Assembly: GCA_964616175.1 (NCBI GenBank)
Contig: CAZTUH010000005.1
Span: 62,001 to 126,000, forward strand
From: CAZTUH01 sp964616175
GTDB lineage: Bacteria > Pseudomonadota > Gammaproteobacteria > Burkholderiales > Burkholderiaceae_B
DNA: 64,000 nt
Direction of reading: 5' to 3'
Shown here: in pieces, positions 39,944 to 49,502 of the stretch
Layout: every line of letters begins with the position of its first letter
Position numbering within the stretch: position 1 is the first letter of the stretch
Notes under the pieces: model-generated
Told to the model about the DNA's origin: nothing
Databases searched by the model: none
What the model saw: the letters and a program-made list of their open reading frames with translations, nothing else
Program-made: the position numbers and the translations under genes

Positions 39944-41044
39944 ATGCCTACACAACCAATAATACCTTCGTTCATGATAGTACGATTTCTTGTGTTCTTG
40001 CTAATTGCTTTTGGTATTTATTTTTTGAGAGGTTTTTTAATTCCAGGACTAATGGCCTTGATTATTGGCCTAGGAAGCTGGCCAATCTATCAATCTGTTG
40101 TTAACCGATTATCTGGGAAAACTCTTCTTGCTTCTTCTTTAGCTCTTTTGTTAGTTGTTCTTGTTTTGATCATTCCTATAGGTTTAGCTCTATCATATTC
40201 AGTACAAGAAGCTGGCAATTTTATTGCATGGGCTCTATCTGCGAATAAAAATGGACTTCCAGTACCTCAATGGATTTCCTCAGCTCCTTTTATTGGGGAC
40301 CGCTTATCAGAGTATTGGAATAATTTTCTTGGAAAACCTCATGCATTAGGTAGCGTGGTTCAACTGGTTAGTGGAGAACATTTGGGAAATATTTATAGAA
40401 TGCTTTTATCAGCTACTGGCAATATTTTTCACGTGTTCTTTACAGTTCTATCTATGTTGATTATTCTATTTTTTGTTTATAAAGATGGAGCATGCATGAT
40501 AAAACAATTAGATATATTGGGAGAGAAAATTCTTCCTGATCGATGGACTAGACTCTCAAGAGTTGTTCCTGCTACTATTAGTGCAACAATAAATGGGATG
40601 GTTCTGATTGCAATAGGAGAAGGAGTAGTTCTTGGAATTGCTTATTGGATAGCTCATGTTCCGTTTCCAGTACTTTTGGGTGTAATTACTTGTTTTATGG
40701 CTTTAATTCCTGGAGGAGCGCCTTTGGCTTTTTCATCAGTAAGTTTATATCTAATTAGTCATGGTTTCAATGCAGAAGGTTTAGGTCTATTCATATGGGG
40801 GGCACTTGAGCTTTTGGTTGTTGATAAAACATTGCGCCCACGATTGATTGGGGGGCCTGTGAAATTGCCATTCTTACCAACTTTTTTTGGTTTAATAGGA
40901 GGGCTTAAAACAATGGGAATTATTGGTTTGTTTGTTGGCCCTGTTTTAATGGCTTTGCTTGTTGGAATATGGCGAGAGTGGATACATAATGCAAGTCGTG
41001 AACAAAGAAAAGTAAGAGTTCGAAACCATAGATTAACAAATTAG
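39944..41044 (+). CDS. AI-2E family (DUF20) transporter
   Basis: Multi-pass inner-membrane protein of the AI-2E exporter/PerM superfamily. Hydrophobic helices are at about residues 10-28, 30-50, 60-85, 145-170, 205-235, 240-265 and 300-345. The family-typical GVVLGIAYWIAHVPFPVLLGVITCFMALIPGGAPLAF (key pieces PFPVLLGVI and ALIPGGAP) and VDKTLRPRLIGG are clear. Substrate is unknown for most members. ATG at 39944 (MPTQPIIPSF) is preferred over the TTG at 39914. About 366 residues. Stands alone between ilvD and convergent mutY. Confidence 0.88.
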   Translation: MPTQPIIPSFMIVRFLVFLLIAFGIYFLRGFLIPGLMALIIGLGSWPIYQSVVNRLSGKTLLASSLALLLVVLVLIIPIGLALSYSVQEAGNFIAWALSANKNGLPVPQWISSAPFIGDRLSEYWNNFLGKPHALGSVVQLVSGEHLGNIYRMLLSATGNIFHVFFTVLSMLIILFFVYKDGACMIKQLDILGEKILPDRWTRLSRVVPATISATINGMVLIAIGEGVVLGIAYWIAHVPFPVLLGVITCFMALIPGGAPLAFSSVSLYLISHGFNAEGLGLFIWGALELLVVDKTLRPRLIGGPVKLPFLPTFFGLIGGLKTMGIIGLFVGPVLMALLVGIWREWIHNASREQRKVRVRNHRLTN

Positions 41045-41080
41045 AAGTTCATCATAAATCAACAAATATTCTAATTTCGT

Positions 41081-42136
41081 TTAGAATAGAGATTCTTCCA
41101 ATAGATTTAGAAGTTTCCTAACAGGGCTGGGTATAGGAGTTGATTTTAATTCTTCTTTTTTAACCCAAACATATCTTTTTTTAGAATTAACTGAGACTTC
41201 AGATAAAAAAGAAACAGTTAGATAAATTGGTTTAATGCGCAATCGATAATGTGAAAACACATGGACAAATTCTTGTAACTCACGGTATCCATTGACGATT
41301 AAACCTAATTTCTTAGCTACAGATAATGGAGAATGCGAAGCATCAAATTCTGGAAAACTCCATAAAGATCTCCAAATTCCATTTTTTGGTCTTTTTTCAA
41401 AAAGGAAAAACTCTTTGGCCTGTGCTATAAAGAAGCAAGTTTCTTGTTCAGGTTGTTTCTTTTTTACCTTTTTTCTTGGAAATTCACTCTGTCTGCCTTG
41501 GATATTAGCAAGACAAGTTGTTGAAACTGGGCAGCGAAAACATTCAGGTTTTCGAGGTTTACATAGTGTTGCACCGAGATCGATCAATCCTTGAGTATAA
41601 TTAATCATGTTTAAATCTTTTGATTCTCTTATTTTTTCTTCAGCAAGTTTCCACAATTTATTAATTGTTCTTACTTTGTTGATATCTTCATGAATGGAAA
41701 AATATCTTGCGAAAATTCGTTTAACATTACCATCCATAATTGGAGAACGTTCCTGATATGCAAAGGCTGCAATTGCTGCTGCTGTAGAACGTCCAATTCC
41801 AGGCAGCAAGTTGATTTCTCTAGAATTTTTTGGGAATTTTCCATCAAAATTGGAAACAACAATTTTGGCACAACGATGTAAGTTAAGTGCACGAGCATAA
41901 TAACCTAGTCCTGCCCAATGTGACATGATGTCTTTTTCTTTTGCACTAGCTAACTCCTGAATACTTGGAAACTGTTTAAGAAAAGCTTGATAATAGGGAA
42001 TAACTGTAACAACTTGAGTTTGTTGGAGCATAACTTCAGATAACCAAATCCGATAGGGATCTTTAGTTCCTTGCCATGGCAAGTTATGTCGGCCATACAA
42101 CTCATACCAACGAACAATTAGATCAGAAAAATGCAT
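41081..42136 (-). CDS. mutY: A/G-specific adenine DNA glycosylase
   Basis: Removes adenine mispaired with 8-oxoguanine. MLQQTQVVTVIPYY is the family start region at about residues 36-49. The helix-hairpin-helix LPGIGRSTAAAIAAFAY lies at about 110-126 with the catalytic Asp soon after in PIMDGNVKRI. The [4Fe-4S] cluster ligands are C-x6-C-x2-C-x5-C in CKPRKPECFRCPVSTTC at about 192-208. The C-terminal Nudix-like 8-oxoG reader domain (about 235-345) is present. Length 351 is complete. With the Nudix hydrolase at 29498, part of the 8-oxoguanine repair system is retained. Confidence 0.96.
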   Translation of the reverse strand: MHFSDLIVRWYELYGRHNLPWQGTKDPYRIWLSEVMLQQTQVVTVIPYYQAFLKQFPSIQELASAKEKDIMSHWAGLGYYARALNLHRCAKIVVSNFDGKFPKNSREINLLPGIGRSTAAAIAAFAYQERSPIMDGNVKRIFARYFSIHEDINKVRTINKLWKLAEEKIRESKDLNMINYTQGLIDLGATLCKPRKPECFRCPVSTTCLANIQGRQSEFPRKKVKKKQPEQETCFFIAQAKEFFLFEKRPKNGIWRSLWSFPEFDASHSPLSVAKKLGLIVNGYRELQEFVHVFSHYRLRIKPIYLTVSFLSEVSVNSKKRYVWVKKEELKSTPIPSPVRKLLNLLEESLF

Positions 42137-42565
42137 ATATTATTAACTTTATATTTTTAAAGGATCATACTAAGCTAATCGATGTTGAGATAAAACTTCT
42201 GATTTGGAAAATACTAGAGCTAAGTCAATTTTCAGAATAATCTGGATAAAAATGAATGATTCTTTCTTCACTTCGAGTTTCAGTTCTCATGATAGAATTT
42301 TCCCAGAAATGATTATTTATTTTCCAAACAAGTAATTTACCATGGAGATTAAGTCCTTTGCATTACAAACTCCAACTGAATTTTCTTGAAATTTCAATTT
42401 AAATTTTTAAAGATATTGCAGTTCAATTTTTATAAGTATCAACACCTGTTGGAGATACGTAAACACAGGTCTTTCTAGGTTTTTTTAAAAAAAATTCATT
42501 TTTGATTTTTCTAGCTTAGACTACCTGATTTTTTTCCGATCAACAATTCTTATAAGATTTTATTA
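42137..42565. other. Interval between mutY and the amino-acid transporter; possible gene remnant
   Basis: No intact gene. On the minus strand about 40 codons ending near 42234 read as a protein-like segment (GKLLVWKINNHFWE, then RSEERIIHFYPDYSEN), preceded in another frame by NSVGVCNAKDLISMVNYLFG. This may be a frameshifted remnant; I cannot name a family. A weak hairpin ACCTGT/ACAGGT near 42447-42472, followed by a T run, is a possible terminator. Confidence 0.35.
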
Positions 42566-43765
42566 ATGTCTATATATAAATCTTTTTTTCGCAAATTTTT
42601 TTTTTATAAGATATTTAATTGGAATAATCCACAGATTAGATCTGTCATCTATCAGGGTCTTTTTTTGTTTTTCTTGATCTGGGTTGTTTCGCTCTTAATT
42701 TCAAATGTTTTAAGAAATTTTTCTTTGAGAAACATAGTTACCGGATTTGATTTCATAACACATGAAGCGGGTTTTTCAATAGGGGATTCAATTATTAAAT
42801 ATTTTCCTACTGATTCGTATCTTCGTGCTATTCTAGTTGGATTGTCAAATACACTACGAATTGCTTCAATCGGTATTGTTTTAGCAACACTTTTAGGATT
42901 TTTTCTAGGTATCGGGAGATTATCAAAAAACCGATTGTTTTTTACCTTATCTTCAACCTATGTTGAAATCGTGAGAAATATACCATTATTATTGCAGGTA
43001 TTTTTCTGGTATTCATTAATCATTGAAAGTTTTCCTAATCCCAGTAGAGCTATCAATCCAATTCCAGGTGTTTTCATCTCAAATAGAGGAATAAGAATCC
43101 CATCTCTTGGAGATGGTTTAACTAATTGTTTTTTAGAAATTTCTTTATTTGCTTTGTTCTCTATTTTGATAACAAGATTTTGGATATCCAGATGTGAGAA
43201 AATTTATGCGAGAGGCATTCTGTTCTCAGGTACTATTATTGGGGTTCTGATTTTTATTGGTTCTATTCTTATATATTTTTTCAATGGATTTCCATCTGAA
43301 ATTGATATTCCAGTAATGAATAGATTTAATTTTCAAGGTGGGTCAAACCTGTCCCCAGAATTTTTAGCTCTTTTAATTAGTTTAGTTTTCTATTCCTCTG
43401 CGTTTATTGCTGAAGTAATAAGATCTGGAATACAAGCTGTTGAATTTTGTCAATGGGAAGCAGGTTATTCAATTGGTTTGAACAAAAAACAAATATTCAG
43501 ATTAGTAATTTTTCCCCAAGCATTGCGAATTTTTATTCCACCTATGATAAGCCAATATCTAAATTTAACTAAGAATAGTTCATTAGCTATAGTAATTGGC
43601 TATCCAGATATCGTTTCAATAATCAATACAATTATCAATCAAACTGGCCAGGCTATTGAAGGAGTTTTACTCATTTTGTCTACATATTTGGGAATTAATT
43701 TATCCATTTCCATTCTTATGAACCTATACAATAAATATGTAGTTATGAATGCGGATATTAGATAG
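42566..43765 (+). CDS. aapQ: Polar amino-acid ABC transporter permease (AapQ-like)
   Basis: Inner-membrane permease of the His/Glu/general L-amino-acid ABC family. It has an N-terminal helix (about residues 28-48), the large loop typical of AapQ, helices in the permease core, and the signature SAFIAEVIRSGIQAVEFCQWEAGYSIGLNKKQIFRLVIFPQALR (key pieces AEVIRSGIQAV, QWEAGYSIGL and FPQALR), the EAA loop that contacts the ATPase. Length 399 matches AapQ. Starts at ATG 42566; the next permease begins three bases after its stop. No periplasmic binding protein precedes it, unlike aapJ in the usual aapJQMP operon. Confidence 0.88.
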   Translation: MSIYKSFFRKFFFYKIFNWNNPQIRSVIYQGLFLFFLIWVVSLLISNVLRNFSLRNIVTGFDFITHEAGFSIGDSIIKYFPTDSYLRAILVGLSNTLRIASIGIVLATLLGFFLGIGRLSKNRLFFTLSSTYVEIVRNIPLLLQVFFWYSLIIESFPNPSRAINPIPGVFISNRGIRIPSLGDGLTNCFLEISLFALFSILITRFWISRCEKIYARGILFSGTIIGVLIFIGSILIYFFNGFPSEIDIPVMNRFNFQGGSNLSPEFLALLISLVFYSSAFIAEVIRSGIQAVEFCQWEAGYSIGLNKKQIFRLVIFPQALRIFIPPMISQYLNLTKNSSLAIVIGYPDIVSIINTIINQTGQAIEGVLLILSTYLGINLSISILMNLYNKYVVMNADIR

Positions 43766-43767
43766 AT

Positions 43768-44880
43768 ATGTTACATCATATAAAAACTTTATTTTTCTTT
43801 TTCTTTGATGGAATGAGAAAGACGTTTGGAATAAATCCTTTGATATTTTCTTTGAATTTTTTGATTACATGTTTTTTATTTGCTTATCTAGCTGCTGTGT
43901 TAATTCCTAATTTGCTTAATTGGTTTTTTTTTGAAGCAAATTTTTCAGCAATATCTGCCAAAGAATGCAAAAATTCAGGAGGAGCCTGTTGGGCATTCAT
44001 CATAGAAAAATACCGATTTATTTTGTTTGGAATGTACCCTTATACTGAACAATGGCGTCCTTTTTTAGCAACAATGATTCTAACTATTTTAATTGCAATT
44101 AGTGGATTTAGGAATTTTTGGAGTTCAATCTTACCGATCATTTGGATACTAGGAGTTACTTCTGTTGCATGTCTCATGTGGGGAGGAATTTTTGGATTAT
44201 TCTATGTGGAAAACACTTTTTGGGGAGGCTTACCTTTGACCTTGATTTTATCAATTATGGGAATCCTATTTGCATTTCCACTTGGTATTTTCTTAGCACT
44301 TGGAAGATGCTCAAAAATGCCAGCTATCAGCTTTTTAAGCATTATTTACATAGAGTTGGTTCGAGGTATACCCTTAGTTAGTTTGCTCTTTATTTCTTCT
44401 ATTATATTTCCTTTTCTCTTTCCTGAAAGTTTTTGTTTTGACAAGTTGCTTCGTGCACAAGTCGCAATCATTATTTTTGCTGCTGCTTATATTGCAGAAA
44501 CAATAAGAGGAGGGTTACAAGCTATTCCTGCTGGTCAATATGATGGAGCTTCTTCTTTGGGACTGAACTATTGGCAGAGAATGTTCAAGGTTATCTTGCC
44601 ACAAGCCATGCAAATGGTAATTTCTCCATTAATTAGTATTTTTATTTCTATATTCAAAGACACATCATTAGTTGTTGTGATAGGAATATTTGATCTTACT
44701 CTTTCAGCTAAGTCCGCTCTTTCTGATCCACAATGGTACGGACTTGGATTAGAAACATATATTTTTATTTCATTAATTTATTTTTTATACTGTTATCTCA
44801 TATCAAGATTTGGAAGAGCTATAGAGAAGAATTTTAGAAAAGCAAATTTCCAAAAGGAGATGATTAATCATGCAAAATAG
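43768..44880 (+). CDS. aapM: Polar amino-acid ABC transporter permease (AapM-like)
   Basis: Second permease of the transporter. Hydrophobic segments at about residues 25-50, 88-110, 115-140, 150-175 and beyond. The EAA loop [43 protein letters not shown] (key pieces [22 protein letters not shown] and VILPQA) is well preserved. [17 protein letters not shown] segment [16 protein letters not shown] is typical. At 370 residues it matches AapM. It overlaps the ATPase gene by 11 bp, so all three are one operon. Confidence 0.88.
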   Translation: MLHHIKTLFFFFFDGMRKTFGINPLIFSLNFLITCFLFAYLAAVLIPNLLNWFFFEANFSAISAKECKNSGGACWAFIIEKYRFILFGMYPYTEQWRPFLATMILTILIAISGFRNFWSSILPIIWILGVTSVACLMWGGIFGLFYVENTFWGGLPLTLILSIMGILFAFPLGIFLALGRCSKMPAISFLSIIYIELVRGIPLVSLLFISSIIFPFLFPESFCFDKLLRAQVAIIIFAAAYIAETIRGGLQAIPAGQYDGASSLGLNYWQRMFKVILPQAMQMVISPLISIFISIFKDTSLVVVIGIFDLTLSAKSALSDPQWYGLGLETYIFISLIYFLYCYLISRFGRAIEKNFRKANFQKEMINHAK

Positions 44881-45610
44881 CATCATTTGCATACAAGAAG
44901 TAAACAAATGGTATGGTCAATTTCATGTACTGCGCAATGTTAATCTTACTGTAAGTCCTAGGGAACGATTGGTGGTATGTGGACCATCAGGTTCTGGGAA
45001 ATCTACAATGATTCGGTGCATTAATGGATTAGAAAAACATGAACAAGGAAAAATATTTGTCGATGGAATAGAATTAACAAATGACCTCAAGCATATTGAA
45101 ACTATACGACGGAACGTAGGTATGGTTTTTCAGAATTTTAACTTATTTCCACACTTAACAGTTCTTGAGAATTTAACTCTCGGACCGATAAATGTGTTGA
45201 AAAAATCAAAAATACAAGCAAAGAATTTGGCAATGAAATACCTTGAACGAGTTCGGATCCCAGAACAAGCAAACAAATATCCTAGACAACTTTCTGGTGG
45301 ACAACAACAGCGGGTTGCAATTGCACGATCTTTATGTATGAACCCGAAAATAATGCTATTCGATGAACCTACTTCTTCTTTAGATCCTGAAATGATCAAT
45401 GAAGTTTTAGATGTAATGCTTAATTTAGCTATAGATGATGGTGTAACAATGATTTGCATAACTCATGAAATGAATTTTGCTAAAAAAGTAGCTGATAAAA
45501 TTATTTTTATGGACCAAGGTCAAATCGTTGAAGAGAATGATCCAAATTCATTTTTTGAAGGCCCTAAAAGTGAACGTGCTAAATTATTTTTAAGTCAGAT
45601 ATTGCGATAG
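44870..45610 (+). CDS. aapP: Polar amino-acid ABC transporter ATP-binding protein (AapP-like)
   Basis: Energises the AapQM permeases. Walker [10 protein letters not shown] is at about residues 39-47, the Q-loop in [14 protein letters not shown] near 85, the ABC signature [15 protein letters not shown] near 143, Walker [15 protein letters not shown] near 165, and the switch His in CITHEM near 200. [21 protein letters not shown] (key piece GPSGSGKST) is the usual start for the polar amino-acid group. At 246 residues it is complete. Specificity for L-amino acids is inferred from family and context. Confidence 0.93.
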   Translation: MQNSIICIQEVNKWYGQFHVLRNVNLTVSPRERLVVCGPSGSGKSTMIRCINGLEKHEQGKIFVDGIELTNDLKHIETIRRNVGMVFQNFNLFPHLTVLENLTLGPINVLKKSKIQAKNLAMKYLERVRIPEQANKYPRQLSGGQQQRVAIARSLCMNPKIMLFDEPTSSLDPEMINEVLDVMLNLAIDDGVTMICITHEMNFAKKVADKIIFMDQGQIVEENDPNSFFEGPKSERAKLFLSQILR

Positions 45611-45710
45611 AAAAACTCCTTGTATCAAGTATTTTGGTTCCTATTTAATTGAATAAATTTGCAAATATAAGTATTAATCTTTTTAATTCCCAGGAAATTT
45701 TTTCTTTCAT

Positions 45711-45908
45711 ATGATAGATCATTACCAATCAGAAATTTCTCTATTTTTAGAAAGATATAAAAAGGATCATCCAGACCTTGAGATGAGACAACGAGAGGGT
45801 CGTTTTCGTCTCTGGGATAGAAAAGTGTTAGATCGAGAAGATTCAGAATCCAGGGAATGTCTTTCCTCTGAGAACATTCCTCAAAAATCCTATGTTTATT
45901 ACGATTGA
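45711..45908 (+). CDS. DUF3460 family protein
   Basis: Small soluble protein of 65 residues. It has the pattern of DUF3460, a family largely confined to Betaproteobacteria: an N-terminal Y-x-S-E-x-x-x-F-L segment (HYQSEISLFLERYKKDHP), a middle region with the LWDR pair, and a C-terminal QKSYVYYD. No function is known for the family. ATG at 45711. It lies about 100 bp after aapP, in the same direction, and is followed by the convergent thiE. Confidence 0.75.
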   Translation: MIDHYQSEISLFLERYKKDHPDLEMRQREGRFRLWDRKVLDREDSESRECLSSENIPQKSYVYYD

Positions 45909-46018
45909 ACCGCTCTATTTTTATGAAATTTATTTTTATCTTGAAGTAAATTCAATTGCCTGAAAATGGTTTATAAATAAAATCTAAAAAATAAACGAAA
46001 GTATGTTTCATGAGTAAA

Positions 46019-46690
46019 TCATGTAGGATTAGAATATTTTTCTAGGGCCATGACATATTTTTCAGCAGTTTCTTTAATATTACTGGTATTAAAAAGACCA
46101 TCAGAAATTGCAATTCTATCAATTCCTGATTTTAATACCAGTTCAACATTACTTACAGAAATGCCTCCGATTGCAACGATAGGTGTGCATCTTTTCAATT
46201 GCTTACAAGCTTCTTGTAAGAAGCTTAGTGAAGCTTGACTAGCTTTAGGTTTTGTCCGTGAAGGAAAAATTGAACCAATACTTACATATGAAGCGCCAAA
46301 ACTAATATTTGAATACAATCGGCCAATATCATTGTAACAAGAAACTCCAATTAAAAAATCAGGATCTACATGAGATCTTATTTGTTCGATGGAAGAATCC
46401 ATTTTTCCAATATGGACTCCATTGGCTCGCACCTCTTGGGCCAACTGCCAATTGTCATTAATAATAAAAATTATTCCAAAATCATGACAAATGCTCGATA
46501 GCTCTTTTGCTTTCTGAAACAGCTTACTTTTATTTAAGTTTTTCTGACGAAATTGTAAAACATGCATTCCACCCTTTGCTGCTTCTTTGACAGCAGTTAC
46601 TAATTTTTTAGTGTTGTTCCATTCTGGAGTAATTCCATACAATCCAAGTGGCAAAGTAGAACGTTTTCCTAAAATACTATCTCGAAACAT
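46019..46690 (-). CDS. thiE: Thiamine-phosphate synthase
   Basis: Joins the pyrimidine and thiazole halves into thiamine phosphate. The TIM-barrel motifs are all visible: GLYGITPEW near the start, VLQFRQKNLNKSKLF (about residues 43-57), FIINDNWQLAQEVRANGVHIGKMD (key pieces FIINDN and GVHIG), IGVSCYN, ASYVSIGSIFPSRTKPKA (the pyrophosphate loop) and PIVAIGGISVSNVE. Length 223. With thiG-thiD this gives most late thiamine steps, and it is the canonical ThiE in contrast to the fused domain at 29498. A 13-bp inverted repeat lies near its 3' end. Confidence 0.93.
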   Translation of the reverse strand: MFRDSILGKRSTLPLGLYGITPEWNNTKKLVTAVKEAAKGGMHVLQFRQKNLNKSKLFQKAKELSSICHDFGIIFIINDNWQLAQEVRANGVHIGKMDSSIEQIRSHVDPDFLIGVSCYNDIGRLYSNISFGASYVSIGSIFPSRTKPKASQASLSFLQEACKQLKRCTPIVAIGGISVSNVELVLKSGIDRIAISDGLFNTSNIKETAEKYVMALEKYSNPT

Positions 46691-46926
46691 TTTTAGTTTA
46701 TTGAAAATTTAAAAATTGTAGTATCAATCTTTGAGTCTAAATTTTTTTCAAAGAAAATCATAGAAAATTAACAGAAATAGTTTTTCTATAATTTTTATTT
46801 TTCGAAACTAAATTTACTTGTTAATTTCAATCCAGTTTACATTTGAAATGTTTTGCATATCAGCTTATCATTTGATGGTTTTGAAAACCTAGATAGCAAT
46901 TTATATTTAATAGAAGAAAACTGAAA

Positions 46927-47094
46927 ATGATGCGTACTTGGATGTGTCTTGTTTGTGGTTGGATTTATGATGAAAAAATTGGATTTCCAGAAATGGGAAT
47001 CCCAGCAGGAACTAGATGGGAAGATCTTTCCCCAAATTGGAATTGTCCCGAATGTGGAGCACGAAAAGAGGATTTTGAGCTGATAGAGATCTGA
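46927..47094 (+). CDS. Rubredoxin
   Basis: A 55-residue iron protein. The iron is held by two C-x2-C pairs, in MCLVCGWIYDE (about residues 7-17) and NCPECGARKEDFE (about 40-52). WEDLSPNW between them is the conserved hydrophobic core. Two in-frame ATGs (46927, 46930) are possible. Rubredoxins act in electron transfer, for example to oxygenases or in haem and quinone steps; the partner is not known here. Its stop lies one base before the ruvX start, so they are coupled. Confidence 0.94.
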   Translation: MMRTWMCLVCGWIYDEKIGFPEMGIPAGTRWEDLSPNWNCPECGARKEDFELIEI

Positions 47095-47095
47095 A

Positions 47096-47491
47096 ATGAG
47101 TCAAGAAATATTGTTATCATTTGATATAGGGGAAAGAAAAACAGGGATCGCTATTGGGAATTCTTTTTTGAAACAAGCAAGGCCATTAAAAATTATCTTT
47201 TCTAGAAGAAAGGAAATTCAATTGGAGAAGATGAGAAAACTGTTAGAAGAATGGAAACCAGAACGAGTAATAATGGGAATTACCTTTACAAATTCGTTAA
47301 AGAACCAAAGCAATAGACGTGTACTTTATTTTGCCAATCTTTTTCGGCATGTTTATAAAATAAAAGTCGAGTTAGTTGACGAATCTTATTCCAGTAGAGA
47401 AGCTCAAGAGATATTGAAAAATAATAAACCAGATGATGCCATAGCTGCTTATGTAATTTTGCAGAGATATCTAGATAATTGTCTAAATTAA
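47096..47491 (+). CDS. ruvX: Putative pre-16S rRNA nuclease (YqgF/RuvX family)
   Basis: RNase H-fold nuclease implicated in 16S rRNA 5'-end maturation. Catalytic Asp in LSFDIGERKTGIAIGNS (about residues 7-23), ERVIMGITF near 57, the Glu region VELVDESYSSREAQEIL near 98, and the last Asp in DDAIAAYVILQRYLD near 117. At 131 residues it is slightly short but complete. ATG at 47096 follows the rubredoxin stop with one base between. Convergent with apaH. Confidence 0.9.
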   Translation: MSQEILLSFDIGERKTGIAIGNSFLKQARPLKIIFSRRKEIQLEKMRKLLEEWKPERVIMGITFTNSLKNQSNRRVLYFANLFRHVYKIKVELVDESYSSREAQEILKNNKPDDAIAAYVILQRYLDNCLN

Positions 47492-47508
47492 AAATTAAAC
47501 TCTAAATT

Positions 47509-48333
47509 TTACTTGGATAAGGTTTTTATGTTTTGAACATTGGGAATTTGTATCAAGTGTCGATCATGCAACCGCATAGCAGTTAGATATCCTCCCCAAA
47601 TGCAACCAGTATCTAAACAAACCAGGTTAGGTCGGATAAACAAACCAAGATCAGACCAATGTCCAAAGAAAATGGATATCTCATGAGTTTTTCGGTTAGG
47701 AACATCAAACCATGGGATAAAAAAATTTTTACCAGGAATGGAAGGATTTAATTGATATCTTTTTCTGTTATTCCTGTCAAATGATACCATCTGTCCATTA
47801 TATTCACATAGGCGAATCTTGGTAAATACATTAATAGCAGAACGGATTTGATCAGAATCTTTGCAATTATATATTTCTTTTATTTTTTTTTGCCAATTTG
47901 ATGCACGAAACATATCTTGAATTTCAGAAGCAATTGATAATATTTTTGGTATATCCCAATTAGCTAATACACCAGCATGGACCATTAAATGGTCATGCTC
48001 AAAATGTGCTAGTGGACGAAAGCGCAACCAATTAATCAAATCATTATAATCTGGAGCATTTAAAATGGTATCTAATACTGTTTCAGGCTTTGAAAATCCA
48101 ACTCCAGCTGCTAAAGCAAGCAAATGAATATCATGGTTTCCAAGAACCACAACACTTCGATCATCTAAAGTCATGATTTTTCGCAAGGTATCTAATGATC
48201 CAAATCCTCTGTTTACCAAATCCCCAGCAAACCAAAATCTAGCATTCGGATCAATTTGAGAGTTTCTTAAAAGTTGGTTTAGCTCAAAGTAGCAACCATG
48301 GATATCACCAACAACCCATATATTGGTTTTCAT
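47509..48333 (-). CDS. apaH: Bis(5'-nucleosyl)-tetraphosphatase, symmetrical
   Basis: Hydrolyses Ap4A to two ADP and removes Np4 caps from RNA. The calcineurin-type phosphoesterase motifs are GDIHGCYFELNQLL (about residues 9-22), GDLVNRG (about 38-44) and GNHDIHLLA (about 65-73). FWFAGDLVNRGFGSLDTLR (key piece GDLVNRG) and HAGVLANWD follow, and the C-terminal LDTGCIWGGYLTAMRL is typical. Length 274. It overlaps the upstream lptG by four bases on the minus strand. Confidence 0.96.
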   Translation of the reverse strand: MKTNIWVVGDIHGCYFELNQLLRNSQIDPNARFWFAGDLVNRGFGSLDTLRKIMTLDDRSVVVLGNHDIHLLALAAGVGFSKPETVLDTILNAPDYNDLINWLRFRPLAHFEHDHLMVHAGVLANWDIPKILSIASEIQDMFRASNWQKKIKEIYNCKDSDQIRSAINVFTKIRLCEYNGQMVSFDRNNRKRYQLNPSIPGKNFFIPWFDVPNRKTHEISIFFGHWSDLGLFIRPNLVCLDTGCIWGGYLTAMRLHDRHLIQIPNVQNIKTLSK

Positions 48334-49502
48334 TTTTTGAGTTTTCTTAGAAAATTAACCCAGATATGCTTGTTCTCCATCAGATAAAGCATAATTAATG
48401 ATAGCAATATCCCTGAAAAGCTTGTAATTGACATGCTGAACCAAGGTTTGAAATTAAAAATTAAACCTATATTAAGAATATATTGGTTTATCATGAAAAA
48501 GGATATTCCAAGAAAAATTCCAAAAAATACTTTTACTGAAATAGAGTTGTTGCCCCGAATTTCTATGAGAGAAATTGGAGCAGAGAAAGATATCATGGAA
48601 ATTAATAATATTGGATGTAAGAGTTTTTTCCAAAAGATATTATTATATTTATGGGTTTGTAATTTATTGTTCTTAAGATAATTTATATGATTTTTCAGCA
48701 TGAAAATTGACATATGCTCAGGACTGAGGGTTTTAGCTAGAAAACAGTTAACATCTAATTTTGTTTTTAGCATATGTTTATTTAGGATCTTGGTTTCTAA
48801 AATTGGTTCATCTGAACTTAGAGAATCTATACTGATAGATTTATTGTTTTTATTTTCAAAGAAAATTTGTTGTACATTATGTAAATACAAATTTTTATTC
48901 AAAATTTTACCCTCTTTTGCTATTGAGATCTTATCAAGCTTTGATGTTTTATCAAATTCATAAAGAATAATATCTTCCATTATTCCAGATTCGGTAAATT
49001 TAGAAACATGAATGATTTGGATGCAATCATTTTCAGTCAATTCCCTAAACCATGCTTCCCGTGAATTTTTTTCCCCATTAAATTTGCAATCTTTCTTGAC
49101 TCTAAGGTTTGATTCAGAAATTTTTTTTCCAGATTCAGGGATAATAAATTCATTCAATATCAAGGAACTTATTAATATGGGTATGGAGATTAAATAGAGA
49201 TGTTTCAGAAGTTTTATGCTACTTAGGCCAGATGATCGAAAAACGATTAGAACATTTGTTTCAGCTAATTTTGATAGGGAAAGTGTGAAACCTATCAGGA
49301 TAGCAATAGGTATAAGGTTATACACAAAAATTGGTACCTGCAAACCCTGTGAATATAGTGAGCTAAGAAATGAATCCCATCCATTAAATACTTCTGTATC
49401 TTCTACAAGTGAAAAAAAAACAAATAAGCTTAATAAAGCTAGCAAAATTGTTAAAAATGAACGGTAAATTTCGTTGGCTAAATAGAAACGTATAGTGGTC
49501 AT
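48330..49502 (-). CDS. lptG: LPS export ABC transporter permease LptG
   Basis: Inner-membrane permease that, with LptF and LptB, extracts LPS for transport to the outer membrane. The N-terminal RFYLANEIYRSFLTILLALL with FFSLVEDTE following, and VYNLIPIAILIGFTLSLSKLAETNVLIVFRSSGLS (key pieces LIPIAILIG and RSSGLS), match LptG rather than LptF. A large periplasmic domain (about residues 130-270) is flanked by membrane helices, with three at the C-terminus. It is strongly biased to Asn, Lys and Ile. 390 residues. LptF is not adjacent, and the upstream 150 bp hold no gene. Confidence 0.87.
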   Translation of the reverse strand: MTTIRFYLANEIYRSFLTILLALLSLFVFFSLVEDTEVFNGWDSFLSSLYSQGLQVPIFVYNLIPIAILIGFTLSLSKLAETNVLIVFRSSGLSSIKLLKHLYLISIPILISSLILNEFIIPESGKKISESNLRVKKDCKFNGEKNSREAWFRELTENDCIQIIHVSKFTESGIMEDIILYEFDKTSKLDKISIAKEGKILNKNLYLHNVQQIFFENKNNKSISIDSLSSDEPILETKILNKHMLKTKLDVNCFLAKTLSPEHMSIFMLKNHINYLKNNKLQTHKYNNIFWKKLLHPILLISMISFSAPISLIEIRGNNSISVKVFFGIFLGISFFMINQYILNIGLIFNFKPWFSMSITSFSGILLSLIMLYLMENKHIWVNFLRKLKK

